From Candidatus Roizmanbacteria bacterium CG22_combo_CG10-13_8_21_14_all_34_12 (GTDB taxonomy: Bacteria > Patescibacteriota > Microgenomatia > UBA1406 > GWC2-37-13), in contig PCTC01000056.1 in assembly GCA_002786595.1 (NCBI GenBank), forward strand, positions 1-5,557: a DNA stretch of 5,557 bases, read 5' to 3'. The stretch's first letter is position 1, and each line of letters starts with the position of its first letter. The notes under the pieces were generated by a model. That model saw only the letters and a list, made by a program, of their open reading frames with translations, did no database searches and was not told the DNA's origin. Below, in pieces: positions 1 to 5,195 of the stretch. The position numbers and the translations under genes were made by a program.

Positions 1-368
1 TCATGGGAATAATTGTTGAAAAACTTCATGACGAAAAAGGAATAATTTGGCCTGAATCGGTAGCCCCTTTTCAGGTTCATTTAGTTGGGTTAGATTTAAA
101 GGATGAGGAGATTAATTCTAAAGCTAATAAAGTTTATAAAGTTCTTCAAGAAAATAATATTGAAGTATTGTTCGATGACCGAACTGATGCAACGGCGGGA
201 AATAAATTCTCCGATGCTGATCTTATTGGAATTCCTGTCAGATTAGTTGTGTCAAAGAGGACAGGGGAGAAGGTGGAGTATAAGAAGAGAAATGAGAAAA
301 ATTCTAATTTATATAATCTAGATGAAATTATTTCAAAGATTAAAGATCAAAAATCAAAGCCAAGTTAA
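1..368 (+). CDS. proS: Prolyl-tRNA synthetase, C-terminal end (5' part outside window)
   Basis: This is the 3' part of a class II aminoacyl-tRNA synthetase that charges tRNA-Pro in the cytoplasm. The frame is open through the left edge, so the ATG at 3 is almost certainly internal: the sequence reads (L)MGIIVEK, like the GRLMGTIVE segment of ProRS motif 3. The visible part holds the end of the catalytic core (HDEKGIIWPESVAPFQVHL) and then the anticodon-binding domain. That domain contains the diagnostic FDDR stretch, then AGNKFSDADLIGIPVRLVV. The combination of DDR, G-x-KF and DADLIGIP separates ProRS from ThrRS, HisRS and GlyRS. The protein ends soon after the anticodon-binding domain (SKIKDQKSKPS) with no zinc-binding C-terminal extension. 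Its last codons form the left arm of a large inverted repeat with the intergenic region. Confidence 0.93.
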   Translation, partial: MGIIVEKLHDEKGIIWPESVAPFQVHLVGLDLKDEEINSKANKVYKVLQENNIEVLFDDRTDATAGNKFSDADLIGIPVRLVVSKRTGEKVEYKKRNEKNSNLYNLDEIISKIKDQKSKPS

Positions 369-428
369 AACCTCAAATCTTTTACTTTGAACTTATTTTT
401 GCACTTTGATCTTTGATATTTGATATTT
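335..428. repeat. Large imperfect hairpin across the proS stop, with TTTGAT heptads
   Basis: The left arm (335-359, inside the last proS codons) pairs with the right arm (404-428, ending 3 nt before the next ATG). By hand, 21 of 25 positions are Watson-Crick and one is G-U; the loop is 44 nt. The right arm is a heptad repeat, CTTTGAT CTTTGAT ATTTGAT ATTT. There is no uridine tail of the classical intrinsic terminator type, so it may be a processing or attenuation structure, a weak bidirectional terminator, or a dispersed repeat. I recall TTTGAT-rich intergenic hairpins from CPR genomes, but that is unverified memory. Confidence 0.6.
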
Positions 429-431
429 ATT

Positions 432-1265
432 ATGAAAACCATTGTCACTCATCTTTCTCCTGACCTTGACGCCATAGCTTCTGTTTGGCTTATCAAAAAA
501 TATCTACCCGATTGGGATAGCGCTGAAATAAAGTTGGTTCCTGCGGGGACAACATTAAATGATGAATTACCCGATGATAATAAAAATATTATTCATGTCG
601 ATACAGGACTTGGACATTTTGACCATCATCAAACCAATGACTATACATCAGCTACAAAACTTGTATATAAATATTTGATTGGCCGCGATTTAATTGAGGA
701 AAAAGAAATTAAGGCTTTAGAAAAAATTGTTGAATATGTAAATTTAACTGATCATTTTGCTGAAGTATTTTATCCTGACCCAGCGGATGACCGGTATGAT
801 TTTATGATCCGCCAACTTGTTGACGGGTTAAAAGTAATTAATCGCGAAGAGACAAAACTTATTGAAATTATTTTTCAATTGTTAGAAGCCGTCTTAATTG
901 TTTTTAAAAATAAAGTGTCCGCTGAGGAAGAAATTAAGAATGGTTTTGTTTTTCAGTCATACTTGGGCAAATCACTTGCAATTGAAAGTAAAAATGAGGA
1001 AGCTGTAAAACTCGCCCTCAAAAAAGGATTTTCGCTTGTCATAAGACGTCACCCTGAAGTAGGTTTCACAAGAATCAAAACTTTACCTAATAAAAAGTTT
1101 AGTTTGAAAAAAGTTTATGAAAATATTTTAAAAATAGATAAAAAAGGCAGTTGGTTTTTTCACATTTCAGAGCACATGTTACTTAACGGATCATCGGGAA
1201 ATCCAAAACTTATTCCAACGCCACTGTCCTTGAATAAGATTATTGAAATAATTAAGAGTGTATAA
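432..1265 (+). CDS. DHH/MYG1-like putative metal-dependent phosphoesterase
   Basis: A 277-residue soluble protein. Its N-terminus has a DHH-type metal-binding signature, THLSPDLDAIAS (H7, D11, D13). This is followed by VDTGLGHFDHHQ (D57, D64, H65, H66), which resembles the DHHQ motif of MYG1/UPF0160 proteins, and by NLTDH (D107, H108). The C-terminal part ends in HISEHMLLNGSSGNP (from H244), a conserved-looking glycine/asparagine segment. Such residues bind divalent metals in DHH phosphoesterases, which cleave phosphodiester or pyrophosphate bonds in small nucleotides or RNA; the actual substrate here is unknown. I chose ATG 432 because the signature follows directly. A TTG at 420 adds only four residues and lies inside the hairpin arm. 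No Shine-Dalgarno is visible. The gene sits between proS and rpsU, which suggests a housekeeping or RNA-related role by inference only. The coding call is strong; the family assignment is moderate. Confidence 0.85.
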   Translation: MKTIVTHLSPDLDAIASVWLIKKYLPDWDSAEIKLVPAGTTLNDELPDDNKNIIHVDTGLGHFDHHQTNDYTSATKLVYKYLIGRDLIEEKEIKALEKIVEYVNLTDHFAEVFYPDPADDRYDFMIRQLVDGLKVINREETKLIEIIFQLLEAVLIVFKNKVSAEEEIKNGFVFQSYLGKSLAIESKNEEAVKLALKKGFSLVIRRHPEVGFTRIKTLPNKKFSLKKVYENILKIDKKGSWFFHISEHMLLNGSSGNPKLIPTPLSLNKIIEIIKSV

Positions 1266-1266
1266 T
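1261..1266 (+). promoter_or_regulatory. Possible -10 box for rpsU transcription
   Basis: A perfect TATAAT overlaps the stop codon of the phosphoesterase gene. Starting about 7 nt downstream, a transcript would carry a leader of roughly 105 nt containing the whole A-B-A'-B' structure. No convincing -35 exists at 17 bp; TTGAAA at 1243-1248 is only 12 bp upstream. The call rests on the -10 alone and on its position before a structured leader. Confidence 0.3.
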
Positions 1267-1283
1267 AGAATAAATATTATTCC

Positions 1284-1356
1284 AATCTACAAATGTATCC
1301 GAATTCTACTAATATTTGTAGATTAGTATAAATTAGTAGATTAGGATCATTCCTAA
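1284..1356 (+). promoter_or_regulatory. Structured rpsU leader (pseudoknot topology plus hairpin)
   Basis: Four segments of about 11 nt lie in the order A-B-A'-B'. A is AATCTACAAAT (1284-1294) and A' is ATTTGTAGATT (1314-1324), giving 11 perfect pairs. B is TCTACTAAT (1305-1313) and B' is ATTAGTAGA (1332-1340), giving 9 perfect pairs. B lies inside the A loop and A' inside the B loop, so both helices together form an H-type pseudoknot; alternatively only one forms at a time. A third hairpin, TTAGGA-TCAT-TCCTAA (1341-1356), sits just before the Shine-Dalgarno. A cis element controlling bS21 synthesis is the natural reading, but this is inference. The 7-nt linker crossing an 11-bp stem is tight, so switching between helices is as plausible as a full pseudoknot. 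Confidence 0.55.
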
Positions 1357-1360
1357 AGGG

Positions 1361-1366
1361 AGGAGG
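1361..1366 (+). promoter_or_regulatory. Strong Shine-Dalgarno of rpsU
   Basis: AGGAGG lies within AAAGGGAGGAGG, 11 nt before the ATG at 1378. It is the only complete Shine-Dalgarno in the window and fixes the rpsU start. The UCCU of the preceding hairpin (1351-1354) could also pair with AGGA in it, so its exposure may be variable. Confidence 0.85.
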
Positions 1367-1377
1367 CGTATTTATTT

Positions 1378-1596
1378 ATGGTTTTTGTAACAAAAAGAAA
1401 AGGCGAAACAAAAGATAGCATGTTCCGGAAATTTACTCGTTCTTTTATTGATGAAAAAATTGTCGATACATTAAGAAAAAAAATGTTTTATAAAAAACCT
1501 TCTTTAAAAAGAAAAGAAGAGGAAAAAGAAAGAATGAAGAACAGATCATTGAAACGTAGAAAAGTAGTCTTTAAAAAAGTATTTAAAAGGGTATGA
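1378..1596 (+). CDS. rpsU: Small ribosomal subunit protein bS21
   Basis: A 72-residue, very basic protein of the usual bS21 size. The protein binds the 30S platform next to the 3' end of 16S rRNA and helps initiation with the anti-Shine-Dalgarno region. The family pattern is visible: a short N-terminal strand leading to KRKGE (about 6-10), the FRKFTRSF segment (16-23), then FYKKPS (37-42) and a lysine/arginine-rich helical tail (43-72). The start is fixed by AGGAGG 11 nt upstream. The stop TGA overlaps the ybeY start as ATGA, indicating translational coupling. The structured leader and unusually strong Shine-Dalgarno suggest autogenous control. Such a sensor role for the rpsU Shine-Dalgarno is known in Flavobacteria; extending it to this organism is inference. 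Confidence 0.94.
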   Translation: MVFVTKRKGETKDSMFRKFTRSFIDEKIVDTLRKKMFYKKPSLKRKEEEKERMKNRSLKRRKVVFKKVFKRV

Positions 1597-1943
1597 TAAA
1601 TATCGTTTCGTCATCCCGATATAAGATTAATCGTCAGAAGATAAAGGTTTTTGCAAATAATGTTTTTGAGAAAGAGCAAATTAATCCTGAATTTTCCTTG
1701 AATGTTGTTTTTGTGGGTAAAAATAAGATGAAGGTCTTTACCGAAAAATATAAAAACGAAAAAGAAACCTTACCGATTTTATCTTTTAAATATAACGAAG
1801 ATGTTGGAGAAAAAGAAGTTTTGCTGGGTGAAATAGTTATTTGTTTTCCTCTAGTTATTTTATTAGCCGCTGAACGTAATAAACGAGTAGACGAGATGAT
1901 AAATGAGTTGTTAAAGCACGGAATCGAAAACCTATTAAAATAA
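1593..1943 (+). CDS. ybeY: YbeY-like protein with eroded metal site (rRNA maturation factor family)
   Basis: A 116-residue protein with the YbeY layout. YbeY is normally a zinc-dependent endoribonuclease acting in 16S rRNA 3'-end maturation and ribosome quality control. Visible landmarks are SLNVVFVGKNKMKVFTEKY (35-53), PILSF (61-65, usually TDVLSF), LLGEIVIC (77-84) and a final helix ending LLKHGIENLLK. The family active-site motif H-G-x-x-H-L-x-G-x-D/H-H is incomplete: H109 is kept, position 113 is Asn instead of His, and the protein stops before the third His. The arginine after the Tyr in the TYRGKDKPT region of E. coli YbeY is Lys54 here. No other frame restores the motif. The ATG overlaps the rpsU TGA, with AAAGGG directly upstream, so translation is probably coupled to bS21. 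It may be a catalytically dead ribosome-assembly factor. Family assignment is good; activity is doubtful. Confidence 0.8.
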   Translation: MINIVSSSRYKINRQKIKVFANNVFEKEQINPEFSLNVVFVGKNKMKVFTEKYKNEKETLPILSFKYNEDVGEKEVLLGEIVICFPLVILLAAERNKRVDEMINELLKHGIENLLK

Positions 1944-1944
1944 T

Positions 1945-3015
1945 ATGTTCTACCTAAAGTATCGTCCAAAAACAATTGAAGAAATTGACAATTTGCACGC
2001 TAAAAAAATGATGGGTAAGATATTGGAGTCCGATACTTTACCCCATGCATTTATTTTTGTTGGACAAAAAGGGACTGGAAAAACATCAACAGCAAGAATT
2101 CTTGCCAAAGCCGTTAACTGTCTTAATAATAAATTTTCTACAAATTCTCCCCACTCTAAATCCTATGAACCCTGTAATAAATGTGCTAACTGTCAAAGTA
2201 TTGGACTTTCTTCTTTTACGGATGTCATTGAAATGGACGCGGCCTCTAACCGTGGAATTGAAGAAATTAAAAATTTAATCCGTGAAACTTCATTTCTTCC
2301 TATGTCAGGCGGTTACCGGGTTTTTATTATTGATGAGGCACACATGATAACAAATGAAGGTTTTAATGCACTGTTAAAAACTTTGGAAGAGCCTCCAAAG
2401 TCTGCAATATTTGTTTTGGCTACTACTAACTTGGAGAAACTTCCTAAAACAATTATTTCCCGTTGTCTAAAAATAAATTTTGGAAAAGCTAATACTACAG
2501 ATATTTTTTCAATGTTAAAGAGAATTTCAAAAAATGAAAATATTAATTTAAAAGATGATTTATTAAGATTAATTGCTAATCATAGTGAGAATTCATTTCG
2601 AGACGGCGCGAAAATTTTAGAAGAAGTTACTCTTCAAAAAATTGAGTCAGTTGAGGAAACAGAAAAATTTTTAGGAATCAGAGGAAGAAATGATTTAATT
2701 GAAATTATCGAGAAAAAAAATTTAAAAAATACTCTTTTATGGATAAATGAGTTTTCTCAAAATGGCGGTGATTTTAAAAATCTTATTGAAGATATTCTAA
2801 ATCAATTGCACTCTCAACTTTTGATTAAAAACGACGTTATAGAAAATGAAAACAAAAAAATAACTTTAACTTTAATTGAAATTTCTTTGTTAATGAAATT
2901 ATTAATTGAAGCCTATCAAAATTTACGAAATACGCCGATTGATTCTTTACCAGTTGAAATTGCCCTGATTGAGTTCTACAATAAAGTAGAAGGAAAAAAA
3001 TTAAAAATTAATTAG
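1945..3015 (+). CDS. dnaX: DNA polymerase III subunit gamma/tau, short form
   Basis: A 356-residue AAA+ ATPase of the clamp loader, which opens and loads the sliding clamp at the replication fork. The N-terminus FYLKYRPKTIEEI is typical. Walker A is GQKGTGKT (40-47), the zinc module is C59, C77, C80 and C83, and Walker B is VFIIDEAH (126-133). Sensor 1 is LATTN (158-162), the arginine-finger motif is SRC (172-174) and sensor 2 is SFRD (217-220). After about residue 240 comes the helical collar domain, and the protein then ends. There is no tau-type extension for binding polymerase alpha or DnaB, so it corresponds to a gamma-like form. The ATG follows the ybeY stop by one base and has no Shine-Dalgarno, which implies coupling or leader-independent initiation. 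ybaB follows 24 nt later, the order common to many bacteria. Confidence 0.96.
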   Translation: MFYLKYRPKTIEEIDNLHAKKMMGKILESDTLPHAFIFVGQKGTGKTSTARILAKAVNCLNNKFSTNSPHSKSYEPCNKCANCQSIGLSSFTDVIEMDAASNRGIEEIKNLIRETSFLPMSGGYRVFIIDEAHMITNEGFNALLKTLEEPPKSAIFVLATTNLEKLPKTIISRCLKINFGKANTTDIFSMLKRISKNENINLKDDLLRLIANHSENSFRDGAKILEEVTLQKIESVEETEKFLGIRGRNDLIEIIEKKNLKNTLLWINEFSQNGGDFKNLIEDILNQLHSQLLIKNDVIENENKKITLTLIEISLLMKLLIEAYQNLRNTPIDSLPVEIALIEFYNKVEGKKLKIN

Positions 3016-3039
3016 AAATTAAATTTTTTTATTCATCAT

Positions 3040-3309
3040 ATGTTAAATCCCTTTGGAGCGTTGGGAGATCTACAGAAATTACAACAGCAAGCACAGAAGA
3101 TGCAGGTAGCTTTGCAGCAAGAGGAAGTAGTGGTAGAAAAGAATGGGGTTAAAGTGGTTATACGAGGAGATCAAATAATCGAATCGATTGAAGTAGATGG
3201 AATTGTCGAAAATAGAATTGCTGAAGTTGTTAATGAGGCCGTAAAAAAAACTCAAGAATTGGCAGCAAAAAAATTAATAGAAATATCGAGCCAACAACAG
3301 CAAGGTTAA
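3040..3309 (+). CDS. ybaB: YbaB/EbfC family nucleoid-associated protein
   Basis: An 89-residue protein, slightly shorter than the usual 100-110. YbaB/EbfC forms a dimer that binds DNA and is usually encoded next to dnaX, often before recR; recR is not present here. The sequence shows the family plan: a glutamine-rich N-terminal helix (LGDLQKLQQQAQKMQ, 8-22), then strands VVVEKNGVKVVIRGDQIIESIEVDG (30-54), then a long C-terminal helix (56-83) and a polar QQQQG tail. The start is ATG 3040, with the typical N-P-F-G opening. It lies in a T-rich spacer without a Shine-Dalgarno. It is followed by prs after 7 nt and is probably cotranscribed. Confidence 0.93.
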   Translation: MLNPFGALGDLQKLQQQAQKMQVALQQEEVVVEKNGVKVVIRGDQIIESIEVDGIVENRIAEVVNEAVKKTQELAAKKLIEISSQQQQG

Positions 3310-3316
3310 AAATTAT

Positions 3317-4249
3317 ATGTTTAAATTATTTTCAGGTTCTGCTAATCCAAAGCTGTCTAATGAGGTATCAAAATTACTTAATGTTCCTATTTCAAAATCC
3401 GAGGTCACTCGCTTTGATAATTCAGAAATAAAAGTGACCATTCAGGAAAAAGTAAAAGATGACGTATGCGTCATTCTCCAATCAACTGCCAATCCAACTG
3501 ATACACATTTAATGGAATTATTCTTTTTTGCCGATGCATTAAAGCGAATGCAGGCCAAAAAAATCATTGCTTTTATTCCATATTTTGGTTATGCAAGGCA
3601 GAATCGGGGTCATAGAACTGGTGAGTCCGTTTCCGTTAACGTTGTTATTCGTTTTTTTGAAACCATTGGTTTTAACCAAGCTTATACTTTTGACCTTCAT
3701 GATGAAGGCACTGAAGGCATTTTTTCAATTCCATTTAAAAATATTTCAACTTTTTCCATATTGGGAAGAGAAGTCGCTCATTATTTGAAGAATAATAAAA
3801 ATACTGAGGAAGTGGCAATCGTTTCCCCTGATCAAGGTGGAGTGGAAAGGGCCCAAACTTTCGCAGAAAATTTTTTTCACACTAATAATGTTGATATCGC
3901 GGTGATTGAAAAGCGCCGAAATTTAGACAAAATACACCAATCAAAGGCTCTTAATCTGTATGGAGAAGTAAAAAATAAAACTTGTATCATCGTTGACGAC
4001 ATTATTACATCCGGGGGAACATTAGTTCATGCGGCCGAGTTTTGTCTTAAACGAGGGGCTAAACGGGTACTTGCCTGTGTTGTTCATCATGACTTCTCGC
4101 CAAATGCGGAAAAAATTCTTTCTAATGGTCCGATTGAAAAAATATTTATGAGTAATACCATTGCCTTAAAACCGGAACAAAAATTCTCTAAATTGGAAGA
4201 AATTTCCATCGCCCCCTTAATCGAAAAAGAACTCAAAAAACTGCTTTGA
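3317..4249 (+). CDS. prs: Ribose-phosphate pyrophosphokinase (PRPP synthetase)
   Basis: A 310-residue cytoplasmic enzyme that makes PRPP from ribose 5-phosphate and ATP, feeding nucleotide synthesis and salvage. The length is typical. Visible family motifs are FSGSANPKL at the N-terminus, FDNSEIKV (33-40), QSTANPTDTHLMEL (55-68), PYFGYARQNR (88-97), TFDLHDEGTEGIF (124-136) and the catalytic flexible-loop residues KRR (199-201). The PRPP-binding loop is IIVDDIITSGGT (224-235). Two places depart from the common bacterial form. The loop reads DDIITSGGT rather than DDMIDTAGT, closer to archaeal-type enzymes, and the segment after RQNR is GHRTGES rather than the usual R-E-P-I-S. Only a weak AAGG (3302-3305) precedes it. 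It ends the co-directional row, and no terminator hairpin follows. Confidence 0.95.
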   Translation: MFKLFSGSANPKLSNEVSKLLNVPISKSEVTRFDNSEIKVTIQEKVKDDVCVILQSTANPTDTHLMELFFFADALKRMQAKKIIAFIPYFGYARQNRGHRTGESVSVNVVIRFFETIGFNQAYTFDLHDEGTEGIFSIPFKNISTFSILGREVAHYLKNNKNTEEVAIVSPDQGGVERAQTFAENFFHTNNVDIAVIEKRRNLDKIHQSKALNLYGEVKNKTCIIVDDIITSGGTLVHAAEFCLKRGAKRVLACVVHHDFSPNAEKILSNGPIEKIFMSNTIALKPEQKFSKLEEISIAPLIEKELKKLL

Positions 4250-4271
4250 TTTACACGGTTGCCAAAATCGC

Positions 4272-4303
4272 TTGACAAGAAGAAGAAGAAGAAGAAGTAA
4301 AAT
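4272..4303 (+). promoter_or_regulatory. AAG-spacer promoter, copy 1
   Basis: A perfect -35 TTGACA (4272-4277) and a -10-like TAAAAT (4298-4303) are separated by 20 bp made entirely of AAG triplets. The element is preceded by AAAATCG, as in the second copy. Twenty bp is 3 bp, one triplet, longer than the usual 17. With the start expected 6-8 nt after the -10, the transcript would begin at or just before the ATG at 4312, so the mRNA would be leaderless or nearly so. Near-identity with 5344-5375 is the main support. Confidence 0.65.
4277..4297 (+). repeat. (AAG)7 microsatellite
   Basis: Seven perfect AAG triplets fill the promoter spacer. Slippage would change the -35 to -10 distance in 3-bp steps. 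The purine/pyrimidine strand bias could also favour triplex DNA. Confidence 0.95.
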
Positions 4304-4311
4304 GGTGTATT

Positions 4312-4533
4312 ATGATAGAATCAGGAGAAAAATCAAGCCAAGTGGAAATGAAGAATAATTTTCTTTTAGGGGAGATGAGGAAAAAACCAGGTGATTGTAC
4401 AAGGTTTGAAAATATTGCTGGAACGATATATAAAGGTAATGCCTCTTTACTTGCAAAATATCTTATGAAACTTGTTCGTATTCATAAACCTTTTTGCAAA
4501 AAAACAGTCCCGCACGCTATTATCAACTTCTAA
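4312..4533 (+). CDS. Small hypothetical protein with MIESG start
   Basis: I do not recognise this 73-residue protein. It starts MIESGEKSSQVEMKN, is lysine-rich, has Cys at 29 and 62, and shows no signal peptide or membrane segment. Its middle (NIAGTIYKGNASLLAKYLMKLVR) could form a short strand and helix. The support for a real gene is contextual: it begins 8 nt after the -10 of the AAG promoter, and its first residues match the start of the protein beginning at 5386 (MNRIESG). It could instead be a decayed or truncated copy of that gene, since similarity ends after about a dozen bases of coding sequence. No Shine-Dalgarno is present. It converges on the minus-strand HTH gene and is separated from it by a palindrome array. 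Confidence 0.55.
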   Translation: MIESGEKSSQVEMKNNFLLGEMRKKPGDCTRFENIAGTIYKGNASLLAKYLMKLVRIHKPFCKKTVPHAIINF

Positions 4534-4555
4534 CATTCGAATAACTTTATACACA

Positions 4556-4613
4556 ATCGATTAATCGGTAATACAATTTGTATCATCGATTAAATGATAA
4601 TACAATTAAGTAT
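4556..4613. repeat. 29-bp palindromic repeat array, left (2 units)
   Basis: Two 29-bp units begin at 4556 and 4585. Each starts with a 14-bp palindrome P1: ATCGATTAATCGGT (one change from perfect) and ATCGATTAAATGAT (two changes). Each is followed 14.5 bp later, centre to centre, by a second palindrome P2: ATACAA-T-TTGTAT (perfect) and ATACAATTAAGTAT (decayed). The last bases overlap the stop of the minus-strand gene. The block 4556-4598 matches 5057-5099 at 36 of 43 positions by hand. Because P1-P2-P1 is itself nearly symmetric, direct and inverted orientation cannot be told apart firmly. Confidence 0.8.
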
Positions 4614-5049
4614 CAACCATTTCTCTATCTCTTTGCCTACGTTTATGGTCCCAATGCATTTGCCAATGACCGATCTTTAGTCCCGGTGAAATAAATATAT
4701 CAGCAAATAAATCCTCAAAAAAGTGATTGATTGATTCATTATTTAATAATTCTCCAATTATCCCGATTAATTTTGTTTCTTTTTCATAAAAAAGTAATGA
4801 AAATTTGGCGACTGTGGCTCTTGAGCTTTTTAAGTATTTTGCAATTGTTGTATGATCAACTCCTTTAAGAAGTAAATAGATAATGGCAATTCTTTTGGCA
4901 ACCATCAGTTGTTCAGGTGGCGATAAAATATCTTTTATAATGGATAGAAAACTGTCTTTATCGTCAGCTTTATTTAATATCTCAAACATTAACTGATTGA
5001 TTTTAATTAATTTCTTTTCATCAACATATTGTTTGGTTAAATTAACCAT
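4606..5049 (-). CDS. TrpR/YerC-YecD-like HTH regulator
   Basis: A 147-residue DNA-binding protein of the TrpR-like fold. After an N-terminal helix region (about 5-40) comes the family core: ILSPPEQLMVAKRIAIIYLLLKG (41-63), with the LSPPE and AKR landmarks, then a helix-turn-helix DHTTIAKYLKSSRATVAKFS (65-84). The tail is long and basic (HWDHKRRQRDRE, 133-143), making the protein longer than E. coli TrpR or YerC (about 100-110). No trp genes are nearby, so tryptophan control is not implied. ATG 5047-5049 is the only good start; an in-frame TAA lies just upstream. A GATAAT (minus strand, 5059-5054) lies only 4 nt before the start, inside a palindrome, so autorepression is plausible. The gene is enclosed by two related palindrome arrays that may be its own operators. 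That target assignment is inference. Confidence 0.87.
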   Translation of the reverse strand: MVNLTKQYVDEKKLIKINQLMFEILNKADDKDSFLSIIKDILSPPEQLMVAKRIAIIYLLLKGVDHTTIAKYLKSSRATVAKFSLLFYEKETKLIGIIGELLNNESINHFFEDLFADIFISPGLKIGHWQMHWDHKRRQRDREMVDT

Positions 5050-5056
5050 ATGTATT

Positions 5057-5143
5057 ATCGATTAATCGATTGTACAATTTGTAACATCGTTTAATCGATT
5101 AGATCGTTTGACTAACCGATTGATCGATTGTACATAGTGTCTT
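5057..5143. repeat. 29-bp palindromic repeat array, right (3 units)
   Basis: Three 29-bp units begin at 5057, 5086 and 5115. Their P1 palindromes are ATCGATTAATCGAT (perfect), ATCGTTTAATCGAT (one change) and ACCGATTGATCGAT (two changes). Centres are at 5063.5, 5092.5 and 5121.5, exactly 29 bp apart. P2 is clear in the first unit (TACAA-T-TTGTA, 5073-5083) and decays in the next two. The array starts 7 bp upstream of the minus-strand HTH gene, so protein bound there would cover its promoter. A plus-strand TTGACT (5108-5113) lies 17 bp from TACATA (5131-5136), a weak possible promoter. Confidence 0.82.
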
Positions 5144-5195
5144 TTTCATTGTCTACCGCTTATAACCTACAAAATTACGATTCTAGACCGTCGTG

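Noticed and set aside
1920..1960. Frameshift hiding the missing YbeY C-terminus
   Set aside because: The other frames past the stop do not encode the expected L-x-G-x-x-H continuation, and dnaX starts immediately with its normal N-terminus.
1634..1975. Minus-strand open frame opposite ybeY
   Set aside because: It is antisense to a gene with recognisable family motifs, and its own translation resembles no protein family.
2713..2720. A8 run in dnaX as a programmed frameshift site
   Set aside because: The reading frame continues normally for over 90 codons, no tau extension exists to regulate, and A-runs are common in this AT-rich DNA.
4250..4271. Terminator after prs
   Set aside because: No hairpin plus T-run is present in the 22 nt between the prs stop and the next promoter.
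4547..4555. TTATACACA, a match to the DnaA-box pattern TTATNCACA, beside the repeats (possible replication origin)
   Set aside because: Only one box is visible, there is no cluster or dnaA/dnaN neighbour, and the 29-bp palindromic units do not look like typical iterons.
4556..5143. CRISPR-like array, because of the 29-bp period
   Set aside because: Units abut directly without unique spacers, are few and degenerate, and flank a gene; no cas genes are present.
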